A stretch of 41,328 bases of DNA, taken from positions 1 to 41,328 of the IMG/VR virus record IMGVR_UViG_3300009094_000009, one strand, 5' to 3'. Shown here piece by piece: positions 35,555-41,328 of the stretch. Each line of letters begins with the position of its first letter. Position 1 is the stretch's first letter. The position numbers were made by a program, and so were the translations under genes. The notes beneath the pieces were generated by a model. That model was not told the origin of the DNA. It saw nothing but the letters and a program-made list of their open reading frames with translations, and searched no databases. Origin of the DNA: a virus.

Positions 35555-36087
35555 TGGCTTATGACACGTGCGCCTGTCAACCGCTGACGACGAGCGTCGC
35601 GTTGCCAAACGTCAACGTGCTTGTCTATGCGCCCGCGCAGGAACCGTTGACGCTCGACGAAGCGAAGCTGCGCGCGGGACTGACATGGGCTCCCGGCGAT
35701 CCGCGCGACGCGCAGCTGCAGTCGTTCATTCGCGCGGCGCGTGAGCGGGTCGAGCGCGACACGGGCGTCGCGCTGCTGACGCAGACGCGCGACGTCTATC
35801 TGACGCACCTCGTGTCGTATGTCGACTTCCCTGCGCCCGCGCGTCCGCTGCAGTCGATGACGGAGATTGACGCGACCGACCCTGCGATCTATCCGTGGGC
35901 CTATCGCATCGTCGTCGGTCACGCGTCGATCGGGGACATCCCGCCGCTGCTGTACTTCGCGGTCGGACTGCTCACGGCGCACTATGCGACGGCGGCGCGT
36001 GACGCAGTCGTCATCGGGACGATCGTCGCCGAGATGCCCCTCGGGTATGAGGACGCGATCGCGGACTATCGCCGCGTGAGCGTGTAA
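35554..36087 (+). CDS. Head-tail connector protein (gp6-like)
   Basis: This protein of 177 residues has the connector pattern PLTLDEAKLRAGLTWAPGD, DAQLQSFIRAARERVERDTG, VALLTQTRDVYL and LLYFAVGLLTAHYAT near the end, with the helical core of the HK97 gp6 family. It forms the ring below the portal and joins head to tail. The first 20 residues hold a CACQ motif not typical of the family. The position after the capsid gene supports the call. Confidence 0.85.
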   Translation: MAYDTCACQPLTTSVALPNVNVLVYAPAQEPLTLDEAKLRAGLTWAPGDPRDAQLQSFIRAARERVERDTGVALLTQTRDVYLTHLVSYVDFPAPARPLQSMTEIDATDPAIYPWAYRIVVGHASIGDIPPLLYFAVGLLTAHYATAARDAVVIGTIVAEMPLGYEDAIADYRRVSV

Positions 36088-36092
36088 GCACG

Positions 36093-36473
36093 ATGCCGGG
36101 ATTGATTGGCGTTGCCCAGACCATCAGTCGACGACAGAAGCACGTGACGCTCGTCGTGCTCGGTCCGCCCGAGCCTGACGGCGAAGGCGGCTTCGTGCGA
36201 CCGGACGTGCCGCTCGTGCCCGGAGACAGCTGGGCACGCGTGCGCCCCGCGTCCCAAAGCGACATGGAAGCGCTCGCCGCAGGCACGGTGCTCACGCAAG
36301 CGACGCATCTGGTGTCGCTGCCCTATCACCCGCAGATCACGACCGAGACGATCGTCCTCGTCGAAAACTACCCGAATCCCGATCGGCGACTGTCGGTGCT
36401 GTATCGCGGTGACCCAGACGAGCGCAGCGCCGAGCTCGACTTGTTGTGCAGCGAGGTCGTCGATGCGTCTTGA
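36093..36473 (+). CDS. Head closure / head-tail joining protein
   Basis: This protein of 126 residues is beta-rich: HVTLVVLGPPEPDGEGGFVR, then DSWARVRPASQSDMEALAAG, VLTQATHLVSLPYHPQITTE and RLSVLYRGDPDERSAELDLL. This matches the SPP1 gp16-like stopper family, with the R-P....E........T......Y core. It seals the packaged head and makes the interface for the tail. It overlaps the next gene by 11 bases. Confidence 0.85.
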   Translation: MPGLIGVAQTISRRQKHVTLVVLGPPEPDGEGGFVRPDVPLVPGDSWARVRPASQSDMEALAAGTVLTQATHLVSLPYHPQITTETIVLVENYPNPDRRLSVLYRGDPDERSAELDLLCSEVVDAS

Positions 36474-37356
36474 TCAAGTCATCCTGCGCACGACGCGCGC
36501 GACACAGCCGCTCGCGACGGCGGTGCCTCCCGGGGCGCTCTGCTTCGTGCTCGACGAACACAAGACCGAACGCAGCAGCGGCAGTGCATGGGAAGACGTG
36601 ACCGACGTCACGTCGATCCCGCCGCCGCCCGTGATTGACGTCGCGGCGCTGCATCTGCGCACGACGCGCGGGGCGCAGCCCGTCGCGACGACGGTGCCGG
36701 TGGGCACGCTGTGCTTTGTGAGTGACGAGAACAAGACGGAGCGCAGCAACGGCAGCGCATGGCAGACCTACTCGGACGTCACGCCCCCGCCTGCGATCCC
36801 GACCGCTGCAGGACTGCATCAGATCGGCACGCGCGCCGCGCAGCCCGTCGCGTCGAGCGTCGCGATCGGGACCGTCTATTACGTCAGCAACGAAGGCAAG
36901 CTCGAACGATCGAGCGGCAGCGCGTGGCAGGAATTCAGTTGGCTGCCCGACACGGGCACGTTCACGCCGATACTGACGTTCGGCGGCGCAGCGACGGGCA
37001 TCGTCTATGCGACGCAATTCGGACGCTATCTCGCGCTGGGTCCGTGGGTCGCCTTCAACGCGCTGGTCGAGCTCACGAGCAAGGGCACCGCGACGGGCAA
37101 TAACTTGATCAGCGGCTTTCCGTTTACGGATGCCGCGATGTACTACACACCGATCGCGATGCAAGCCGAGGGCATGGCGGGCACGGGCACCGTGGGCATG
37201 GGGGCGATCATGCTGGGTCCGTGGGCGGGCGCGAACGCGGGCGGGATCGAAGTCGTGTATTCGAGCCGACTGCGACTCACCGACGCCAACTTCTCGAACA
37301 CGTCACGCATTGCCTTGTCGGGGCTGATGCTGCGCACGACGAGCGTGCCGTGGTGA
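36463..37356 (+). CDS. Repeat-bearing fibre-like or decoration protein
   Basis: This protein has 297 residues. The first 165 hold three copies of a 50-60 residue unit: LRTTRATQPLATAVPPGALC, FVLDEHKTERSSGSAWEDV; LRTTRGAQPVATTVPVGTLC, FVSDENKTERSNGSAWQTY; and IGTRAAQPVASSVAIGTVYY, VSNEGKLERSSGSAWQEF. The remaining 130 residues form the same domain as in the gene at 828-1514. The short repeats resemble carbohydrate-binding or sticker repeats of phage fibres. Encoding it between the stopper and gp10-like genes is unusual. It could be displayed on the capsid or neck, or assembled into the tail. Confidence 0.7.
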   Translation: MRLDQVILRTTRATQPLATAVPPGALCFVLDEHKTERSSGSAWEDVTDVTSIPPPPVIDVAALHLRTTRGAQPVATTVPVGTLCFVSDENKTERSNGSAWQTYSDVTPPPAIPTAAGLHQIGTRAAQPVASSVAIGTVYYVSNEGKLERSSGSAWQEFSWLPDTGTFTPILTFGGAATGIVYATQFGRYLALGPWVAFNALVELTSKGTATGNNLISGFPFTDAAMYYTPIAMQAEGMAGTGTVGMGAIMLGPWAGANAGGIEVVYSSRLRLTDANFSNTSRIALSGLMLRTTSVPW

Positions 37357-37360
37357 CGCG

Positions 37361-37819
37361 ATGAGCGCGAACAATCGCATCCATTGGGTCGGGCTCGACG
37401 AGTTGCGGGCGGCGCTGCTGCAGCTGCCCGAGGCTCTGGCGAGCGACGCGGAGACGATTGTCAACGACGCGGCGCAAGCGGCCTTCGATGAGATATACGC
37501 GGCGTATCCCGTGCGCACGGGCAATCTGCGCAACGGGCTCAAGGTGCAGACGCTCAGTCACGCATTCGACGCACGGGTCGGCTCGCGGGCGCTGGGCGCG
37601 GGCGCGATCCTCTACAACAACGCGCCGCATGCGTACATATTCGAGCACGGGACCGAAGCGCGACACACCGACATCGGCGCCGATCGCGGGCGCATGCCTC
37701 CGGGCAAGGTGTTCATCCCGCGCGTGATGCGCCATCGACGTCGCATGTACGAAGAGCTCGTCGCGATGATGGAGTCGCACGGGCTGCTGGTGACGGGCAG
37801 CGTGTATGCCGCCGCCTGA
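37361..37819 (+). CDS. HK97 gp10-like head-tail protein
   Basis: This protein of 152 residues has the family signature: GLDELRAALLQLPEALASDA, AYPVRTGNLRNGLKVQTL, YIFEHGTEARHT and PPGKVFIPRVMRHRRRMYEE. The P-VRTGNLR and (Y/F)..EHGT motifs are diagnostic of the gp10-like group, which acts at the head-tail junction. It overlaps the tail-terminator gene by 14 bases. Confidence 0.9.
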   Translation: MSANNRIHWVGLDELRAALLQLPEALASDAETIVNDAAQAAFDEIYAAYPVRTGNLRNGLKVQTLSHAFDARVGSRALGAGAILYNNAPHAYIFEHGTEARHTDIGADRGRMPPGKVFIPRVMRHRRRMYEELVAMMESHGLLVTGSVYAAA

Positions 37820-38237
37820 CAGCAACGCGATCGACACGGCGCTGGTGTCGAAGCTGTGGAACGACTCCGCGCTGCGCGCGCTCATGCCCGGAGGCGTCTA
37901 TTTCGACTATGCCCCGGCGAACATGGATCGCTTCGTCATCGTGTCACTCGACGCGAGCGACGACGTGCCGCGCTTCAACGGCAGGGCAATCGAAAGCGCG
38001 CGCTATCTGGTCAAGGCGGTGCAGCGCGCGACGGGACGCGACGACGTCGCCGAGGCCGCAGCACGCATCGACGTGCTGCTCGAAGATCAGACGCTCACCG
38101 CAGCGGGTTACGGCTGCGTCGCGTGCTATCGCGAAGAGCGGGTGCGCTTCGTCGAAGTCGACGACCTCGACGCGTCGATTCGCTGGCAGCATCGCGGCGC
38201 GCACTATCGCATCCAAATGACGCCACTCGTCGAATGA
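37806..38237 (+). CDS. Tail terminator-like protein
   Basis: This protein of 143 residues has the alpha/beta layout of DUF3168/tail-completion proteins: ALVSKLWNDSALRALMPGGV, YFDYAPANMDRFVIVSLDAS, a strand-rich middle (RYLVKAVQRATGRDDVAEAA), ARIDVLLEDQTLTAAGYG and a final RGAHYRIQMTP. It caps the tail tube at the head-proximal end. The call rests on pattern and on the position between the gp10-like and major tail genes. Confidence 0.8.
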   Translation: MPPPDSNAIDTALVSKLWNDSALRALMPGGVYFDYAPANMDRFVIVSLDASDDVPRFNGRAIESARYLVKAVQRATGRDDVAEAAARIDVLLEDQTLTAAGYGCVACYREERVRFVEVDDLDASIRWQHRGAHYRIQMTPLVE

Positions 38238-38247
38238 AAGGGACATC

Positions 38248-38724
38248 ATGATCAAGAGCGGACGGTACGGCGAGGTGTATTGGGACCCCACGGGCGCGAC
38301 GACGCTCGCGAAGGTGCTCTCGCTCAACAAGTGGAAGGCCGACTTCAAGACGGACAAGATCGACGTCACGTGCTTCGGTGACAGCAACAAGGTGTACGTG
38401 CCGGGCATGAAGGACGTCAGCGGCGACTTCGGCGGCTTCTATAACAGCGCCGACTTGACGATCTTCGAGGCGGCGGATCAGGACACCCCCGGCAAGCTCA
38501 AGCTCGTGCCCAACAGCACGGAGGCGACGTTCTTCTGGTCGGGGCTCGCCTACATGGACGCGTCGATCGACACGAGCGTCGACGGGGCGCCTGCGGTTAC
38601 GGGCACGTGGATGGCGGCGGGTCCGTGGACGCTCGCGCAGACGCTGGCGGCGACGGCGGTGAAGGCGCCCGTGCCCATCTGGGACGCGGAACAACAGCGC
38701 TGGACGTTGCCGAGCGCGGCGTGA
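38248..38724 (+). CDS. Major tail tube protein
   Basis: This protein of 158 residues is the subunit of the tail tube. GRYGEVYWDPTGATTLAKVL, NKWKADFKTDKIDVTCFGDS, NKVYVPGMKDVSGDFGGFYN and the later GTWMAAGPWTLAQ give the beta-barrel pattern of small siphophage tube proteins. GAAAGGGACATC before the ATG is a strong ribosome site, as expected for an abundant product. It is followed by a small gene and the tail chaperones. Confidence 0.88.
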   Translation: MIKSGRYGEVYWDPTGATTLAKVLSLNKWKADFKTDKIDVTCFGDSNKVYVPGMKDVSGDFGGFYNSADLTIFEAADQDTPGKLKLVPNSTEATFFWSGLAYMDASIDTSVDGAPAVTGTWMAAGPWTLAQTLAATAVKAPVPIWDAEQQRWTLPSAA

Positions 38725-38727
38725 CGC

Positions 38728-39018
38728 ATGTTCGCGTCGCTGACGCTGACGGGCGTGCGCGGCTCGATCGTCTGGGCCTATCACGACGCGGCGACGATTG
38801 CGCAGTGGGTCGTGCGTCGCTCACGTGACGAGCAGACGCAGCAATGGCGCTGGCGGCTGGCGGCGACGCTCGGCCCCAGCGTCGACCGCTTCAAGCTGCG
38901 GCAGCGTCCGCTGCGCTTCGTCGCGCCGCGTCACGGTGGCTTCTGGTGCTGGCAGTTGCGTGAGCTCACGCTGACTGATCGCACGCTCGTCGCGAACCTC
39001 GACCCCCCGGAGTATTGA
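38728..39018 (+). CDS. Small tail-region protein
   Basis: This protein of 96 residues is beta-rich (FASLTLTGVRGSIVWAYHDA, WRWRLAATLGPSVDRFKLRQ, FVAPRHGGFWCWQLRELTLT). It lies 3 bases after the tube protein stop and ends 3 bases before the chaperone gene, in the tail assembly block. The pattern of alternating strands suggests a structural or accessory tail role. No family recognised. Confidence 0.65.
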   Translation: MFASLTLTGVRGSIVWAYHDAATIAQWVVRRSRDEQTQQWRWRLAATLGPSVDRFKLRQRPLRFVAPRHGGFWCWQLRELTLTDRTLVANLDPPEY

Positions 39019-39021
39019 ACG

Positions 39022-39498
39022 ATGACACGCTGTCGGTTCGTACGGCCCGAGCTCGTCACCCTCACCCTGAGCGACGGCGACACGCTCACGGTCAAGCAGC
39101 GCCTGACGGCAGGCGAGCAGCGCGCGGCGTATGCGCGCATGTACGAGACGGGCAAAGTGAATCCGCTGCAGACGGGCGTCGCGATGATCATCGCCTATCT
39201 CGTCGACTGGTCACTGGTCGGACTCGACGGCACGGTGCTGCCGATTCGCGGCCTGTCGGTCGACGAGCTTGAGCACGTGCTCAACGGACTGGACACCGAA
39301 GACTTCATCGAGATCAAGGACGCGATCGAAGCGCACGAGCAGCAGCAGCGCGCCACGCGCGAGCGAGAAAAAAAAACACCCCGTTCTGGCGTGAATGGCG
39401 CCGAAGCGACCTCGCCATCGCGATCCGTACCGGCTGGCGCGTCGAATGGGTCCGAGCGCTCGACGACGACGACTATCGACTCGTCGTCGAGCTCCTGA
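39022..39498 (+). CDS. Tail assembly chaperone, short form
   Basis: This protein of 158 residues has a beta N-terminus (LVTLTLSDGDTLTVKQRLTA), a helical core (GEQRAAYARMYETGKVNPLQ, VAMIIAYLVDWSLVG) and SVDELEHVLNGLDTEDFIEI, the usual look of the first tail chaperone before the tape measure. After a nine-A run the zero frame turns into serine/threonine-rich filler and stops at 39498, which is the normal short product. The chaperones coat the tape measure while the tube grows. Confidence 0.85.
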   Translation: MTRCRFVRPELVTLTLSDGDTLTVKQRLTAGEQRAAYARMYETGKVNPLQTGVAMIIAYLVDWSLVGLDGTVLPIRGLSVDELEHVLNGLDTEDFIEIKDAIEAHEQQQRATREREKKTPRSGVNGAEATSPSRSVPAGASNGSERSTTTTIDSSSSS

Positions 39499-39596
39499 AG
39501 GGACGCGACGTGTCACACGACGACGCGCAGACACAGCCGCCACAGTCGACGACGACGCACGACGTCGACGCGCTCGCGCGGCTGCTCGACGAGTAA
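39022..39596 (+). CDS. Tail assembly chaperone, -1 frameshift fusion product
   Basis: Ribosomes slipping back one base at A_AAA_AAA (39369-39375) would continue through TPFWREWRRSDLAIAIRTGW, RVEWVRALDDDDYRLVVELL and an acidic end to TAA 39594-39596, seven bases before the tape measure ATG. The product would be about 191 residues (118 before the slip, 73 after). The -1 frame has clear protein character (aromatic and helical pattern), no start codon of its own with a ribosome site, and ends exactly at the next gene. This is the conserved gpG/gpGT-type arrangement. Confidence 0.85.
39368..39376 (+). promoter_or_regulatory. Slippery site for -1 frameshift
   Basis: This is a run of nine A bases. 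In the zero frame it reads A_AAA_AAA_ACA, so both lysine tRNAs can re-pair one base back. It lies between the helical core of the short chaperone and the -1 frame extension. Confidence 0.85.
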
Positions 39597-39602
39597 CCCA
39601 CG

Positions 39603-41328
39603 ATGGCGATCACCGGACGCTTCGAGGCGGACTTCACACCCTTCATGACGGCGGTGCAAGCCGCCGAGGTCGAGCTCAAGGGTCTGGAGACGAGCTCGTC
39701 GCGCGTCGAGAAGTCGCTCAATCGCATGGTCGACCAATTCAGCGGTCGGCGCATGATTCAGGACGCGAACCTGATGGCCGAAGCCGTCGAGCGCATCGGC
39801 GGCGTCTCGCAGCTGACGCAGTCCGAGCTTGAGCGGGTCGGCGCGAAGGCAGCAGAAGCCGCTGAGAAAATGCGCGCGATCGGGATGGACGTGCCCGAGC
39901 GACTGCAGAACCTCGCGCTGCATGCGAAGGACGGCGCGAGCGCGCTCGATCGCATGGGCGTCGCGGTCGGCACGTTCATCGGCAACTTCGCCTTCGACCT
40001 CGTGCAGCGCGGCGTGTCGTCGATCATGGGCATCGGGACCGCTGCGTTCGAGTCTGCAGGACACATCGCCGATCTGTCGCAGAAGCTGGGCATCAGCGCC
40101 GAAGCGGTGCAGGGCTTTGACTATGCCGCGAAGCAGACGGGCACGACGATCGACAGCTTCGCCGGAGCGATTAACAAGCTCAATATCAATCTCGCCAAGG
40201 GCGACGACAGCACGATCAACGCCCTGAAGTCACTCGGGCTCGAGTACGACGCGATCCGTGCGATGAAACCCGAGGACGCATTCCTCGCCATCGCTGACGG
40301 GATCGCCGCGATGCCCGACCCGATGGAGCGCGCGCGGGTCGGCACGGAGTTAATGGGCAAGGGCTTCGCCGACGTGCTGCCAGCAATCATGAGCGGACTG
40401 CGCGACACGGCCGACAGCGCCGCCAAGATGAGCGACGAGACAGTCGACCGACTCGATCGCGCGGGCGACGCGTGGCAGGCGCTGTACGACAAGGTCGTCA
40501 TCGTCACTGGCGGGATCATCGCGGAGGTGATTGCAGCGGGCGAGAAAATGCAAGCGGCGTATCGCGAGATGGGCGCGGGCGGAACCATCATGTTCTCACT
40601 GCGCAGTATGCTCGCGGGCATCACGGGCGACTATGGCTTCGTCGCCGACGCTGCGCAAGACGCGGCCAACACGATCTGGGGCTCGGGCGTGCCCGCGATG
40701 GACGACCAAGCCAACGCCATCGAGAACGCACGCGAGACGATGCGGCAGTACGAAGAGCAGCAGAAGGCGCGACAGAAGGCCGAGCGCGAAGCGGCCGCCG
40801 AAGCGAAGAAAGCCGCAGAGGAATTCACGAAGTGGGGCGAGACGTTCGAGAAGGTCACGGCCAAGGCGCAGCCGTGGCAAGACGTGCTCGCGACGAATGA
40901 CGCGCAGCTGAATGAGTGGGTACAGACGCTGCTGCGCGCGGGCAACTCCGTCGAGGACATCGCGAAAGCCTACAGCGTGAGCACGGGCATCGTCGAAGCG
41001 AACAGCCGCGCGCTGCGTGAGAACGATGCGACGCTCAAGATGATTGAGCGCACGTATAGCGACCTGACGTCGTTGACCGATCAGTACAACCAGCTGGTCG
41101 AAGAGCGCACGCTGACGACGACCGAGCGGCAGATCGCCGACATCAATCGCTGGGCCGACACCTACAAGGGGCGGCTGATGGAGCGCGGCACGCTGACGGC
41201 GGACAGCGAGAACATGATCGACGCGATCCGCAGCGAGAAGATCGCCAAGCTCATGGTTAATGAGCAGACGCTGCACGAGGCGAGCATCGCCAATCTCGCC
41301 GAGCGCGCGCAGATCGAACAGAACACGC
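39603..41328 (+). CDS. Tail tape measure protein, N-terminal part
   Basis: This is the start of the tape measure gene; it continues at base 1 and ends at 815 (about 805 residues in all). The first 120 residues are charged helix (FTPFMTAVQAAEVELKGLET, LMAEAVERIGGVSQLTQSEL). Hydrophobic, glycine-rich stretches near 122-155 (MGVAVGTFIGNFAFDLVQRG) and 297-314 (KVVIVTGGIIAEVIAAGEKM) are typical membrane-active parts. The motif LGISAEAVQGFDYAAKQTGT near 165-185 and MGKGFADVLPAI near 255 are found in many phage tape measures. A long coiled coil follows (YEEQQKARQKAEREAAAEAK). It is preceded by the frameshifted chaperone gene. Confidence 0.93.
   Translation, partial: MAITGRFEADFTPFMTAVQAAEVELKGLETSSSRVEKSLNRMVDQFSGRRMIQDANLMAEAVERIGGVSQLTQSELERVGAKAAEAAEKMRAIGMDVPERLQNLALHAKDGASALDRMGVAVGTFIGNFAFDLVQRGVSSIMGIGTAAFESAGHIADLSQKLGISAEAVQGFDYAAKQTGTTIDSFAGAINKLNINLAKGDDSTINALKSLGLEYDAIRAMKPEDAFLAIADGIAAMPDPMERARVGTELMGKGFADVLPAIMSGLRDTADSAAKMSDETVDRLDRAGDAWQALYDKVVIVTGGIIAEVIAAGEKMQAAYREMGAGGTIMFSLRSMLAGITGDYGFVADAAQDAANTIWGSGVPAMDDQANAIENARETMRQYEEQQKARQKAEREAAAEAKKAAEEFTKWGETFEKVTAKAQPWQDVLATNDAQLNEWVQTLLRAGNSVEDIAKAYSVSTGIVEANSRALRENDATLKMIERTYSDLTSLTDQYNQLVEERTLTTTERQIADINRWADTYKGRLMERGTLTADSENMIDAIRSEKIAKLMVNEQTLHEASIANLAERAQIEQNT
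41206..41328. repeat. Terminal direct repeat, copy 2
   Basis: Identical to bases 1-123 and inside the tape measure coding sequence; see the first copy. When the circle is closed one copy should be removed. Confidence 0.95.

Noticed and set aside
1-41328. High frequency of GAGCTC and GTCGAC palindromes as a sign of no restriction avoidance
   Set aside because: These words follow from the phage's codon habits (Glu-Leu, Val-Asp) and GC content. Without a counted comparison to expectation the impression is not evidence.

Overview
The window is a complete, GC-rich, tailed-phage genome of the temperate siphovirus type (HK97-fold capsid, long-tail tape measure). Bases 1-123 are repeated exactly at 41206-41328, so the contig closes into a circle of 41,205 bp and the tape measure gene runs across the join. 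No rRNA, tRNA or CRISPR array was recognised. The host cannot be named from the sequence. It is probably a high-GC bacterium with ordinary Shine-Dalgarno signals (a GAAAGG-type leader recurs), but several control genes start almost directly at their -10 box.

Layout on the circle. The rightward late region (24264 through the join to 5194) runs: HNH endonuclease; small membrane protein and lipoprotein-like gene; an Ig-like (IPT/TIG) protein; a ParB-like / C5-cytosine methyltransferase / CmoA-like trio; P27-type small terminase and large terminase; portal; S49 protease; major capsid protein; connector and head-closure genes; a repeat-bearing fibre-like protein; gp10-like and tail-terminator genes; major tail protein; a tail assembly chaperone pair joined by a -1 frameshift; tape measure; a second fibre-like protein; and a giant baseplate hub protein. 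A leftward operon (7960 down to 5492) holds eight small genes of unknown function, ending in two overlapping one-helix membrane proteins. A repeat-rich control region (7961-8403) separates it from the rightward tyrosine integrase (8404-9552). Next come about ten tiny accessory proteins, many cysteine-rich (9719-14000), framed by strong hairpins. A leftward Cro/CI-type repressor (14392-14913) faces a rightward excisionase-like HTH gene (15048) across a switch region with tandem 10-bp repeats and a TTGACA promoter. The rightward early operon (15048-23572) carries an annealing-type recombinase, a RecB-like exonuclease, a replication initiator-like gene containing iteron-like palindromes, a helicase-loader-like gene, two PD-(D/E)XK-type proteins and many small zinc-binding proteins. 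It is interrupted by a leftward ribbon-helix-helix / HNH cassette.

The most interesting system is at 25879-28156: three translationally coupled genes directly upstream of the terminases. A full-length homologue of CmoA (makes carboxy-SAM from SAM and prephenate) follows a C5-cytosine DNA methyltransferase. In that enzyme the nearly invariant Asn of motif X is Arg299. Substituting the equivalent Asn in M.MpeI by Lys or Arg is known to let it use carboxy-SAM and make 5-carboxymethylcytosine. No CmoB-like partner is present. I infer that this phage may naturally carboxymethylate cytosine in its own DNA before packaging. This is a hypothesis from motif reading and gene order; nothing here proves the chemistry.
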